Shown here in pieces: positions 42,828-51,468 of a stretch of DNA of 64,000 nt (position 1 is its first letter; every line of letters begins with the position of its first letter). The position numbers and the translations under genes are program-made. Location: NCBI RefSeq assembly GCF_000423705.1, contig NZ_AUIM01000011.1:310001-374000 (forward strand). The letters run 5' to 3'. The notes beneath the pieces are model-generated. The model was not told the origin of the DNA, did no database searches, and was given only the letters and a program-made list of their open reading frames with translations. Source of the stretch: Stappia stellulata DSM 5886. Its GTDB lineage: Bacteria; Pseudomonadota; Alphaproteobacteria; Rhizobiales; Stappiaceae.

Positions 42828-44051
42828 TCAGAAAAATGCCTGAAGGCCGGTCTGGGCGCGGCCCAGGATCAGTGCATGGACGTCATGCGTGCCCTCGTAG
42901 GTGTTCACCGTCTCCAGGTTCTGCGCATGGCGCATGACGTGATATTCCTCCTGGATCCCGTTGCCGCCGTGCATGTCGCGGGCCTGACGGGCGATATCCA
43001 GTGCCTTGCCGCAGTTGTTGCGCTTGACGATGGAGATCATTTCCGGCGCGACGCGGCCCTCGTCGAACAGCCGGCCGACACGAAGCGAGCCCTGCAGGCC
43101 GAGCGCGATTTCGGTCTGCATGTCGGCGAGCTTCTTCTGGAAGAGCTGCGTCTGGGCCAGCGGCTTGTTGAACTGCTTGCGTTCCAGGCCGTAGTCGCGG
43201 GCGCGGTGCCAGCAATCTTCTGCCGCGCCCAACGCCCCCCAGGAGATGCCGTAGCGCGCGCGATTGAGACAGCCGAACGGTCCCTTCAGACCGGACACAT
43301 TGGGCAGCAGCGCATCCTCGCCAACTTCCACATTGTCCATGACGATCTCACCGGTGATCGAGGCGCGAAGGGAGAGCTTGCCGCCGATTTTCGGGGCGGA
43401 GAGGCCCTTCATGCCCTTTTCCAGCACGAAGCCGCGAATGGCGCCGTCATGGGCGTCGGACTTGGCCCAGACCACGAAGACGTCGGCGATGGGGGAATTG
43501 GAGATCCACATCTTGGATCCCTTGAGCCGGTAGCCGCCGTCGATCTTTTCCGCCCGGGTGCGCATCCCGCCCGGGTCTGAGCCTGCGTCCGGCTCGGTCA
43601 GGCCGAAGCAGCCGACGTGTTCGCCAGAGGCGAGCTTCGGCAGGTACTTCTTGCGCTGGGCTTCGTCGCCATAGGCATAGATCGGATACATCACCAGCGA
43701 CGACTGCACGGAGTTCATCGACCGGTAGCCGCTGTCGACGCGTTCGATCTCGCGCGCGACCAGGCCGTAGGCCACATAGGACGCCTCTGCGCAGCCGTAG
43801 GCTTCCGGCAGGGTCACGCCGATCAGGCCGAGTTCGCCCATCTCGTTGAAGATCTCGCGGTCGGTGCGCTCATCGGCATAAGCGGACAGGACACGCGGCT
43901 GGAGCTTTTCCTGCGCATAGGCGCGGGCGGTCTCCATGATCAGGATTTCATCCTCGTTCAGCTGGTCGCGCAGCAGGAACGGGTCGTCCCAGGCGAAACT
44001 GCCGCCGCCGGCGGGGTCGGATTTTCGGGTCGTCGCAGCGGTTGCAGTCAT
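42828..44051 (-). CDS. gcdH: glutaryl-CoA dehydrogenase
   Basis: GcdH oxidises and decarboxylates glutaryl-CoA to crotonyl-CoA in lysine, tryptophan and glutarate breakdown. The 407 aa acyl-CoA dehydrogenase starts [19 protein letters not shown] and has the family markers [70 protein letters not shown] and the catalytic Glu in [17 protein letters not shown] (about residue 384). [15 protein letters not shown] is characteristic of GcdH. A clear AAGGAGA precedes the ATG at 44051. A divergent LysR gene is the likely regulator, as in pseudomonads (gcdR). Confidence 0.95.
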   Translation of the reverse strand: MTATAATTRKSDPAGGGSFAWDDPFLLRDQLNEDEILIMETARAYAQEKLQPRVLSAYADERTDREIFNEMGELGLIGVTLPEAYGCAEASYVAYGLVAREIERVDSGYRSMNSVQSSLVMYPIYAYGDEAQRKKYLPKLASGEHVGCFGLTEPDAGSDPGGMRTRAEKIDGGYRLKGSKMWISNSPIADVFVVWAKSDAHDGAIRGFVLEKGMKGLSAPKIGGKLSLRASITGEIVMDNVEVGEDALLPNVSGLKGPFGCLNRARYGISWGALGAAEDCWHRARDYGLERKQFNKPLAQTQLFQKKLADMQTEIALGLQGSLRVGRLFDEGRVAPEMISIVKRNNCGKALDIARQARDMHGGNGIQEEYHVMRHAQNLETVNTYEGTHDVHALILGRAQTGLQAFF

Positions 44052-44163
44052 GATCTCTGTCTCCTTGCGGCTCATCCGGACGGCGGGTTTTGCTGGCGGT
44101 TCCCGCATCTCCAGCGGCGCGCGCCCCGGCCCGGTGCCTGTGTTCGATGTGGCCGAAGTCTCC

Positions 44164-44177
44164 GGTCTGTGCAGACC
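44164..44177. promoter_or_regulatory. candidate LysR operator between gcdH and the LysR gene
   Basis: GGTCTG and CAGACC form a perfect 6+6 bp inverted repeat with a 2 bp spacer in the 175 bp divergent gap. It is followed by an AT-rich TTAAAGTGATATG stretch. The position suits an operator for the divergent LysR protein, but the link is inference. Confidence 0.4.
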
Positions 44178-44226
44178 ATCTTAAAGTGATATGTTGTCCC
44201 CACTTCATGAGCAAATGGAATAGGTT

Positions 44227-45123
44227 TTGAAACGCGGTTTCGTTCCCCATGCCGACAGTCTGATCGCCTTCGAATGCGCGGCCCGTCACGGCAGTTTCAC
44301 CCGGGCGGCCGAAGAGCTTCACCTGACACAGGGCGCGATCTCCAAACAGGTTCGCCATCTGGAAACCCGGCTGGGGGTCGAGCTCTTCAAGCGCGTGCGT
44401 CAGCGCATCGTCCTGACCGATGCCGGGCGGCTGTATCTGCACGACGTGCGCGGCGCGCTGGAAAGTCTGACGGCGGCGACCCGGCAGGTGATGTCTTTTG
44501 CCGGGAACGCCGACGTGCTGAACCTGGCGACCTTGCCCTCCTTCGGCACCCGCTGGCTGGCCCCGCGGCTGGCGCGCTTCGTTGCCGGTTATCCGGCCGC
44601 AAGTTTCAATCTTGCGGTTCGCCTGCGACCGTTCGATTTCGCCAAGGAGCCTTTCGACGCGGCCATTCACTACGGCGATCCGGTCTGGGCGGGCGCGATT
44701 GCCGAGCCCTTGTTTCGCGAGGATGTCGTCGCCGTCGCCTCTCCCGGTTTCCGTGACCGGCATCGCATCGAGACGCCTGGCGACCTCGCGCCCGTCATGC
44801 GCCTGCACCAGTCAACGCGTCCGCTTGCCTGGCGACAATGGTTTGAACTGGCCGATGTCGAGACGGAGCTGGCGTTCCAGGGGCCACGGTTCGAGCAATT
44901 CGTCATGATGGCGCAGGCCGCGGCGAATGACTTCGGTGCAGCACTCGTGCCCCGTTTTCTGGTCGACGACGAACTGGCGGACGGACGGCTCGTGCAACTC
45001 TTCGATGTCGTGCTGCGCCTGCCGTCCGCTTATCACATCGTCTATCCGGAAAACCGGACGCTCAGACCGGTGGCCTCGGCATTTCGCGACTGGCTGCACC
45101 TGGAGGCGGCGCAATCGGGATGA
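44227..45123 (+). CDS. LysR-family regulator divergent from gcdH
   Basis: A 298 aa regulator of the GcvA-like LysR group. Residues about 8-70 are the winged HTH (LIAFECAARHGSFTRAAEEL, then LTQGAISKQVRHLETRLGVE). The C-terminal ligand domain has LATLPSFGTRWLAPRLARF and MAQAAANDFGAALVPRFLVD. The start is a TTG at 44227: a stop codon lies 6 bp upstream in frame and no ATG is available before the HTH. It probably acts like GcdR, which responds to glutarate or glutaryl-CoA. The stop is followed by the intrinsic terminator near 45243. Confidence 0.87.
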   Translation: MKRGFVPHADSLIAFECAARHGSFTRAAEELHLTQGAISKQVRHLETRLGVELFKRVRQRIVLTDAGRLYLHDVRGALESLTAATRQVMSFAGNADVLNLATLPSFGTRWLAPRLARFVAGYPAASFNLAVRLRPFDFAKEPFDAAIHYGDPVWAGAIAEPLFREDVVAVASPGFRDRHRIETPGDLAPVMRLHQSTRPLAWRQWFELADVETELAFQGPRFEQFVMMAQAAANDFGAALVPRFLVDDELADGRLVQLFDVVLRLPSAYHIVYPENRTLRPVASAFRDWLHLEAAQSG

Positions 45124-45242
45124 GGCCGGTCTCACGGTCTGCGGACCCGCGCAGAAAACGAATGTCGCCTGGCGGCAAATAAGGGTTTGCACACCCGGCG
45201 AATCCTGTTCGTATCTGTGTGTCTTCTTTATGGAGATGCGGC

Positions 45243-45294
45243 GGTCCTGGCCGTGAGGTTCCCCCCTCCCTCCTTGCGGTCAGGACCATTTTTC
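45243..45294 (+). terminator. intrinsic terminator after the LysR gene
   Basis: GGTCCTG (45243-45249) pairs with CAGGACC (45281-45287), and the inner CCG/CGG adds to the stem; ATTTTTCTT follows on the + strand. The T run is on the + side only, so it ends rightward transcription, 120 bases past the LysR stop, and prevents read-through into the convergent rlpA-like gene. A short RNA from this gap could also use it. Confidence 0.65.
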
Positions 45295-45328
45295 TTTCGC
45301 CGCGATGGCGCGGATCGCAGTTGCCGTC

Positions 45329-45703
45329 CTAGCCGCAGGATGCGGTTGTGCCTTTGCCCCCGACCGACACATGCACCCGTGTAATGCCGCGGCTGAGAAA
45401 CGCCAGCTCACGGGCCGCGCGTCGCGAGACGTCGATGACACGGCCGCGTACGAAGGGCCCGCGATCAACGATGGTGAGGTCGATCTTGCGTCCGTTGGCG
45501 AGGTTGGTGACGGTGACCTTCGTCCCGAACGGCAGGGAGCGATGCGCCGCCGTATAGGCCTCCGGATCCGCCATGACACCGCTGGCGGTACGCCCGGTGA
45601 GTTCGTACCAGGACGCCTTGCCGCATTCCGCCGATGCCGGAAGGCCAGCGGCAAAGGTCAGAATGCTCGTCAAAAGAACGTAGTTGAAAAGCTTGCGAAT
45701 CAC
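45329..45703 (-). CDS. small RlpA-like septal-ring/peptidoglycan protein (double-psi beta-barrel)
   Basis: A 124 aa secreted protein. A clear signal peptide (MIRKLFNYVLLTSILTFAAG, cut after PASA) is followed by an RlpA-type domain: CGKASWYELTGRTASGVMAD, AAHRSLPFGTKVTVTNLANG, then LTIVDRGPFVRGRVIDVSR (with the key Asp in DRGPF) and a final Cys that could pair with the first one. No SPOR domain is present and no lipobox, so it is a free periplasmic form. RlpA proteins cut glycan strands free of stem peptides near the septum; activity of this small form is unproven. Confidence 0.9.
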   Translation of the reverse strand: MIRKLFNYVLLTSILTFAAGLPASAECGKASWYELTGRTASGVMADPEAYTAAHRSLPFGTKVTVTNLANGRKIDLTIVDRGPFVRGRVIDVSRRAARELAFLSRGITRVHVSVGGKGTTASCG

Positions 45704-45891
45704 CGAATCACGTCCATAGTTTTAAAAAACACATTTTTAGCGGGCATTTTTGTCGAGTCTTTCGGCAGATTGAAGTGTCAATGTAAGACATGGCGTTTAT
45801 TCATGACATTCTTGAGGCAGAAACGAAGGAAGCACCCTAGCGGAAAGGGATGGTGAGGCCTTCGTGTTCAGCCACGTGACGGGACGGGGAT

Positions 45892-47973
45892 ATGACGGAT
45901 TTCGATGAGGAGGGCGATTCGGTCCTGGAGTGCGCCGATACTCCTGCATGTCTTCATGCCGCGATCATCATCGCGGCACGCGATCCGATCTATTTCTGCA
46001 CGCCGGACTATGTGATCCGAGAAGCAAATCAGCCCTATAGCGAGATCGGCGGATACACCCGCGAACAGGCGATCGGTGAGACAGTCCCGACCATCGCCGG
46101 CGCACGAGCCTTCGAAAACAGAAAGCACTTTCTTGATAAGGCGCTCGCCGGTGAACCTGTGTCGCTTCAAGCCTGGGTCGTGATTCCGGGCAAGGGGCGG
46201 CGGTTTTTCGATGTTTCCTATCAGCCGGTGCGCGGAGCCGACAACACGGTCCTCGGCGTGGCCGCCTTCGGGCGCGACATCACAGACTTGAAGCGGGCCG
46301 ACGAGGTTCTGCGGATGTACAAGAGCGTCATCTCGCAGATGAGCGACCGGATCTTCATCATCAGTCGCGAATTCCTGTACAAGCTGACCAACGAGAGCAA
46401 CGCTGGCTGGTATGGCCACACGCCGTTGGAACTCATCGGCCGGCATGTCGCCGAATTCGTCGGGGCGCGCCGGTTCGAAACCGAGGTGCGTCCAACGCTC
46501 GAGCGCTGTTTCAAGGGACAGACGCTGGAGTATGATTTCGAGGATACCGACCCCTGCGGCCGCCCGGTGATTGTCGGTGCGCGTCTGGAACCGTTTCGCG
46601 ATGGGGAAGGGGACATCGAAGGCGCGGTGGTGACCTTGCGCGACGTCACCGAGACGCGCCGCCTGTCGGAACGGCTCGAGCGACTTGCGCTTGCCGACGA
46701 TCTTACCGGCCTTGCAAACCGGCGGGCATTCGAGACCTGGCTCGACACGCGCCTGCAATCGCTGGCCCAGGACGATGTGGCGCTGCGCGGTTTCAGTGTC
46801 GTTTTCATCGATCTCGACGACTTCAAGATCGTCAACGACACGGTCGGGCACGGGGCCGGCGACCGCTTTCTGGGCGGGATCGCCGAGCGACTTGGGGAAT
46901 TCGGCTCCGACACGGTTCATGTCGCGCGCATTGGCGGGGACGAGTTCGGCATGGTCATCGACGGCGACGACCGGGAGACCGCGCGTGCCGTCTGTGCCAG
47001 GGTTCTGGCGATGTTCGACGGACACAGTTTCACGGCCGATGGCACCACGTTTCGCGGCGGGGCGAGCCTTGGCCTTGCCACGATCACGCCGGACCTGATC
47101 CGGGATGCGACATCCCATGTCGGCAGTGTGCTCCAATGGGCGGATCATGCCTGCATGCAGGCCAAGGCGGCTGGCGGACGCCAGATGGTCGAACACAGCG
47201 CCTTCGACCGGATCACTGCGCACCGCCGGGCAGAGATCCACCATCTGGCGATCATCGAACAGGCGCTGAATGATCCCGAACTGCTCTCGCTCCAGCGAAT
47301 GCCGGTGAGCGACGTCGAGACCGGCGCGATCGTCATGCATGAGGCGCTCCTGCGGTTGCGCATGCCGGATGGATCCCTTCAGGGGCCGTCCATGATCCTG
47401 GCGACCGCGGAGCGGCACGGGATCATGCGCAATGTCGATCGCTGGGTCGTCAAGGCGGTCCTGGAGCGGCTGGAGGTCGCTGGGGCGGACTTGCCGGTCG
47501 CGTTCAACCTGTCATCCGATTCGCTTGGAAGTCCCGACTTCACGCGTGCCCTGCTGCACCGGCTGTCAGAGACACGCGGGGTCGCGCCAATGCTGGTCTT
47601 GGAGGTTTCGGAACGCTCGATCACCCAGCTCAATGCCTCGGCCTGGAAGTGTCTGGCCGATCTGCGCGGGCTGGGGTGTCGCATCGCCCTCGACGACTTC
47701 GGAAAGGGTTTTGCATCCTTCTCGCAGCTGCGGGAAAACACCTTCGACCTCATCAAGATCGACCGGGTGCTGACCGCGCAGATCGCCGGGGATCCGGTCA
47801 AGAAGGCCGCAATCTCGGGCATTGTCGGCCTGGCGGATGCGCTCAACCTGCCGACGGTGGCGGAATATGTGCAGGACGCGGAGACATTTGCGCCGCTGAA
47901 GGACCTCGGCGTGCGCTATGCGCAGGGGCATTTCATCGGCCGCCCCGAGCGCTGGCCGCTGCCAAGGGGCTGA
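45892..47973 (+). CDS. PAS-PAS-GGDEF-EAL cyclic-di-GMP turnover protein
   Basis: A 693 aa soluble signalling protein with no membrane segment. Two PAS domains lie near residues 20-135 (RDPIYFCTPDYVIREANQPY) and 140-265 (MSDRIFIISREFLYKLTNES). A GGDEF domain follows (LADDLTGLANRRAFETWL, active motif GGDEF near 348) and an EAL domain (EAL near 483, LALDDF-type motif IALDDFGKGFASF near 598, then QGHFIGRPE). The RxxD feedback site before GGDEF is absent. In the EAL domain, the VAEGVE motif reads VAEYVQ, with its second Glu replaced by Gln, so phosphodiesterase activity may be reduced. The gene has a GGGG ribosome binding site and is monocistronic. Confidence 0.94.
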   Translation: MTDFDEEGDSVLECADTPACLHAAIIIAARDPIYFCTPDYVIREANQPYSEIGGYTREQAIGETVPTIAGARAFENRKHFLDKALAGEPVSLQAWVVIPGKGRRFFDVSYQPVRGADNTVLGVAAFGRDITDLKRADEVLRMYKSVISQMSDRIFIISREFLYKLTNESNAGWYGHTPLELIGRHVAEFVGARRFETEVRPTLERCFKGQTLEYDFEDTDPCGRPVIVGARLEPFRDGEGDIEGAVVTLRDVTETRRLSERLERLALADDLTGLANRRAFETWLDTRLQSLAQDDVALRGFSVVFIDLDDFKIVNDTVGHGAGDRFLGGIAERLGEFGSDTVHVARIGGDEFGMVIDGDDRETARAVCARVLAMFDGHSFTADGTTFRGGASLGLATITPDLIRDATSHVGSVLQWADHACMQAKAAGGRQMVEHSAFDRITAHRRAEIHHLAIIEQALNDPELLSLQRMPVSDVETGAIVMHEALLRLRMPDGSLQGPSMILATAERHGIMRNVDRWVVKAVLERLEVAGADLPVAFNLSSDSLGSPDFTRALLHRLSETRGVAPMLVLEVSERSITQLNASAWKCLADLRGLGCRIALDDFGKGFASFSQLRENTFDLIKIDRVLTAQIAGDPVKKAAISGIVGLADALNLPTVAEYVQDAETFAPLKDLGVRYAQGHFIGRPERWPLPRG

Positions 47974-47986
47974 GCGCTGCCGTCTT

Positions 47987-49063
47987 TCAGTCCGGTGCGT
48001 CTGTGTCTGAGGCGTCGTCGCGAGCAAAGGTTGCGTCCTCGGGAAAGCGTGACCGGGCTTCCTGGCGAAGGGTTGTAAACCCGCGTCTGTCGCCCGCAGC
48101 CCTGCGCGCCGACATGCGCAGCCGCCAGACATGTTTGCGCCAACGTTTCGGCAGGCCGCGAAGCACGGGGTCGCGATCAATGCGTGCCTGCGTGGCCGCC
48201 AGCTGCGTCTCCGCCCTGTCGAAATGCCGCGTCTGGATCAGGGCTTCGGCGGCAAGCAGGGCAAGCCCGGGATTGCGCGTCATGTAGGGATCGCCGTCCA
48301 GCGCCAGGGCGGCTTCCGGGCGCCCGACGGCGAATTCGGCGCCAGCCCGGGCGAAACGGGCGATGTCCTCCGGTGCATTTTCGCCGATAAGTCCGCGTTC
48401 GGCACAAAGCGCACCGAGGTCGCGATCAAAGCGGGTGATGAGTTTTCGGATGATGTTCAAGCTGTAGAGGTGGTCGTGACTGGCGTGGGACGAGCGCAGG
48501 ATCAGCGTTCTTGCACGCGTCGGAAGACTGTCATGAAGGCATCGGGCCGCACCCTCTGCGTCGACGGCATCGAATATCCCGAACAGGAGGTGCACCAGGG
48601 GGCCGTCGCGGTTGTCTTCAAGCATCGACAGGGGATCGCGGGCGTCCGGATCCGCGTCCATCACCAGCCCGCTTTGGGTGCCGGGTCGTCCGAGGCGAAA
48701 CTCCGGTCCGAAAGCATGGATCTCGCCGTCGCCTCGTCGAAGACCGGTCACAAGCGCGCCATAGGCGCCTTTCGAAGCGCCATAGTAGACGATGCGGGCG
48801 GGCCGCGACCCGTCGCAGGCCCGTGCGATGACGCGGTCGATCGCGTCGTCGCAGTTCCTGTACCAGTCGGCATCGGGGCCTTTCAGGAACAGGCAAGCGT
48901 GGCGCGTCTGCGCGAAAAGCCGTTCCAGACCGAAACGCCCATCGGCCACCCGCGCCTGCGAGAAAACGACGACGAGGATCTTTTCGCCCGTGCCTGCCAC
49001 CTCTGGCGCAGGGCGGTAACGCCAGACAAGGCCGGTTTGCGGATCGATGCCGTCTTCGCGCAA
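47987..49063 (-). CDS. unrecognised protein with hydrolase-like N-terminal half
   Basis: I do not recognise this 358 aa protein. The N-terminal half contains KILVVVFSQARVADGRFGLE and RIVYYGASKGAYGALVTGLR (about residues 92-111), where YGASKGAYG resembles the Gly-x-Ser-x-Gly elbow of alpha/beta hydrolases and is followed by HAFGPEFRLG. LILRSSHASHDHLYSLNIIR (about 189-208) could hold the catalytic His. The C-terminal 120 residues are helical with a repeat-like pattern (AALALDGDPYMTRNPGLALL, ETQLAATQARIDRDPVLRGL), suggesting TPR-like helices. It has no leader, so it is probably cytoplasmic. Start at 49063 is the first available Met and is uncertain. A family member linked to surface polysaccharide handling is possible. 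Confidence 0.6.
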   Translation of the reverse strand: MREDGIDPQTGLVWRYRPAPEVAGTGEKILVVVFSQARVADGRFGLERLFAQTRHACLFLKGPDADWYRNCDDAIDRVIARACDGSRPARIVYYGASKGAYGALVTGLRRGDGEIHAFGPEFRLGRPGTQSGLVMDADPDARDPLSMLEDNRDGPLVHLLFGIFDAVDAEGAARCLHDSLPTRARTLILRSSHASHDHLYSLNIIRKLITRFDRDLGALCAERGLIGENAPEDIARFARAGAEFAVGRPEAALALDGDPYMTRNPGLALLAAEALIQTRHFDRAETQLAATQARIDRDPVLRGLPKRWRKHVWRLRMSARRAAGDRRGFTTLRQEARSRFPEDATFARDDASDTDAPD

Positions 49064-49101
49064 GGCCGGGCTTCCTCGTCTTGGCAGTCTTGCCTTGCGT
49101 C

Positions 49102-50889
49102 CTAGATCTGTGGGCCGATCCAGTAACTCGACTGCGTCTGTTTGCGCGGGGTCCGGGATTCCGCGAGATGGGCCGTCTCGGGATCGAGCGTGGCGATGGC
49201 CTCGTATTGGGTCAGGAACACCTTGCCGGTCAAGTGGCGCAGGAATTCGGTGCCCTCCAGCCGGTCCATGACCGGGCCCTTGACCTCCGACAGGTGAAAC
49301 GACACGCCCGAATCCGACAGCCGGCGGTTGATTTCCTCAAGGCTTTCCAGCGCGGAGGCGTCGATCTCGTTGACAGCCGGGCACATCAGCACGACGTGTT
49401 TCAACGCCGCCCGCTCGGCGACGAACTCCAGGATCCTGTCCTCGAGATAGCGGGAATTGGCGAAGAACAGGCTTTCGTCGACCCGGACGGACAAAACGGT
49501 TTCACCGGTCACGACGGCGTGGCGCTTGATGTTTCGAAAATGCTCCGTGCCCGGAACGATGCCGACGATGGCCATATGGGGGCGGGAATTTCGATAGAGA
49601 TACAAGGCGATCGAGACACCGACACCGGTCACGACGCCGGTTTCCACGCCGAAGCCGAGCGTGACCAGAATGGTGCCGGCCATCGCCGCGAAATCGCTTT
49701 TCGAATAGTCCCAGACTTGGCGCAGGGCCTTCAGGTCGACCAGCGACAACACCGCGACGATGATCGTCGCGGCAAGCGTTGCCTGAGGCAGATTGGCAAG
49801 AAGAGGCGTCAGGAACAGGGTCGCAAGAGCAATTCCGACGGCGGTAAAGGCGCCGGCCGCCGGGGTGCGCGCGCCCGCATCGAAATTCACCACCGAGCGG
49901 GCAAAGCCGCCGGTTACCGGATAGCCGCCCGAGACTGCCGAGGCGATGTTGGAGGCACCCAGTCCGATCAGCTCCTGGTCGGGAACGATGCGCTGGCGGC
50001 GTTTTGCGGCAAGTGTCTGGGCCACCGAAACGGATTCCACGAAGCCGATCACAGAGATCAGCAGGGCGGGAACGGCAAGCTGCGTCCACAGGTCGAGGCT
50101 GAACGGCGGCAGGGTCGGCATCGGCAGGCCGGTTGGAATGTCTCCGATCAGCCGCACGCCCTTGTCGCCGAGAGAAAACACGACGGCTGCAAGTGTCGTC
50201 ACAGCCACAGCGGCGACCGGCCCGGCCTTGGCGAGGATGTCGGACAGGCGAGGGCCGAGGCCGATTCCGACAAGCGCGGGCTTCAACCCCTTGCGCACCC
50301 AGAACAGAAAGGCAGTCGCCGGCACTCCGACCGCCAGCGTATAGGGGTTGATCTCCGGCAGGGCGCGCAGCAGCGCGGTGACGATTTCCAACAAGTTGTG
50401 ACCGCTTGCCGAAACGCCGAGCAGGTGCTTGAGCTGGCTTGCTGCAATGATCAGGCCGCTGGCGGTGATGAAGCCGGAAATCACGGGATGGCTGAGAAGA
50501 TTTGCCAGAAAGCCGAGCCGGAAGATCCCCATCGCCATCAGCATGAGACCGGAAAGGAACGCAAGCGCGATCGCCGCGCCGAGATACTCGGCCGTTCCCT
50601 GGGCCGCCAGATTGCCGACGGCCGATGCGGTCATCAGCGAGACCACGGCCACAGGCCCGACAGCCAATGCCCGGCTCGTCCCGAACACGGCATAGGCGGC
50701 GAGTGGCAGGATCGAGGCGTAGAGGCCGATCTCCGGCGGGAGCCCCGCCAGCAGGGCATAGGCGAGCGATTGCGGAATGAGCATGATCGTGACGATCAGT
50801 GCCGCGATCAGATCGTCGGCGGCGGTGTCACGGGTATAGCTGCGACCCCAATCGAGGATCGGCAGGTATCTGGCCAGCTGTTTCATCAT
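49102..50889 (-). CDS. SulP-family anion transporter with STAS domain
   Basis: A 595 aa inner-membrane transporter of the SLC26/SulP family. The N-terminal signature AALIVTIMLIPQSLAYALLA (about residues 26-45) and about 11 hydrophobic segments form the transport domain (VPALLISVIGFVESVSVAQT, NIASAVSGGYPVTGGFARS, with the family's conserved Ser and Gly). A C-terminal STAS domain (from about residue 470, DESLFFANSRYLEDRILEFV) follows. SulP proteins move sulfate, bicarbonate or other anions. Next to the sulfide/persulfide module on the same strand, sulfate or sulfite is a plausible substrate, but the 141 bp gap leaves co-transcription open. Two adjacent ATGs (50889, 50886) could serve as start. 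Confidence 0.92.
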   Translation of the reverse strand: MMKQLARYLPILDWGRSYTRDTAADDLIAALIVTIMLIPQSLAYALLAGLPPEIGLYASILPLAAYAVFGTSRALAVGPVAVVSLMTASAVGNLAAQGTAEYLGAAIALAFLSGLMLMAMGIFRLGFLANLLSHPVISGFITASGLIIAASQLKHLLGVSASGHNLLEIVTALLRALPEINPYTLAVGVPATAFLFWVRKGLKPALVGIGLGPRLSDILAKAGPVAAVAVTTLAAVVFSLGDKGVRLIGDIPTGLPMPTLPPFSLDLWTQLAVPALLISVIGFVESVSVAQTLAAKRRQRIVPDQELIGLGASNIASAVSGGYPVTGGFARSVVNFDAGARTPAAGAFTAVGIALATLFLTPLLANLPQATLAATIIVAVLSLVDLKALRQVWDYSKSDFAAMAGTILVTLGFGVETGVVTGVGVSIALYLYRNSRPHMAIVGIVPGTEHFRNIKRHAVVTGETVLSVRVDESLFFANSRYLEDRILEFVAERAALKHVVLMCPAVNEIDASALESLEEINRRLSDSGVSFHLSEVKGPVMDRLEGTEFLRHLTGKVFLTQYEAIATLDPETAHLAESRTPRKQTQSSYWIGPQI

Positions 50890-51029
50890 CACGGTATGGG
50901 GGTTCCGGCCGTGGCGGGATGCGACGGCGCCGAGGCGGGGCGGCACACGGGAGCGCAAGACGGTTCCGCGTGCCGCGCCACGAAATATGGACGATCCGGC
51001 CGGGGGGCGCGTGGCAGCCCCGCCCCGAG

Positions 51030-51458
51030 CTATCCGGCCTGATTCATCCGCGAAAGGACAGGGCGCAGGCCGGACAGATCGTAGCCGGCTTCGCCCGCCC
51101 GGTTCACAAGCGTGTCCGCGTCCTGCGTCGCGGCCTGGGACAGGGCCCAGAGGTTGATCGAGCGCGTGCCCGTCCGGCAGTAGGCGAAGACAGGGCCGCC
51201 GGCCTCTTCCATCACCCGCCGGAAGCCGTCCACCAGTTCCGGGCCGATACCATCGCGTCCCACCGGCAATGCGGCATAGGTGAGGCCTGCCGCGCTGGCG
51301 GCCGCCTCGACAGCGGCGCCGGACGGCTGGTCCGGCGCCTCGTTGTCGGGACGGTTGTTGACAATGGCGACAAATCCGGCGTCGCGGATGGCCGCGACGT
51401 CTTCCGGCTGGATCTGGTGCGCGACGGTGATCGTTCCGTCAACCTTTGCGCTTTGCAT
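51030..51458 (-). CDS. DUF442/TIGR01244 sulfur-transferase-like phosphatase-fold protein
   Basis: A 142 aa protein of the beta-lactamase-hydrolase-like (BLH) phosphatase-fold family. Features are ITVAHQIQPEDVAAIRDAGF, the short VNNRPDNEAP loop, and the Cys-containing signature PVFAYCRTGTRSINLWALSQ (Cys-x5-Arg, about residues 93-112). In Xylella and Agrobacterium, this domain is fused to a persulfide dioxygenase in Blh, part of the BigR operon; here it is a separate gene 10 bp from the dioxygenase-like gene. Its job is probably sulfur transfer from glutathione persulfide. AAGGA precedes the ATG at 51458. Confidence 0.9.
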   Translation of the reverse strand: MQSAKVDGTITVAHQIQPEDVAAIRDAGFVAIVNNRPDNEAPDQPSGAAVEAAASAAGLTYAALPVGRDGIGPELVDGFRRVMEEAGGPVFAYCRTGTRSINLWALSQAATQDADTLVNRAGEAGYDLSGLRPVLSRMNQAG

Positions 51459-51468
51459 GCATGTGTCC

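Noticed and set aside
49081-51042. A 653-codon rightward frame opposite the SulP gene
   Set aside because: It is Asp/Arg/Gln/His-rich with no fold or motif, and is the mirror of a well-supported transporter gene.
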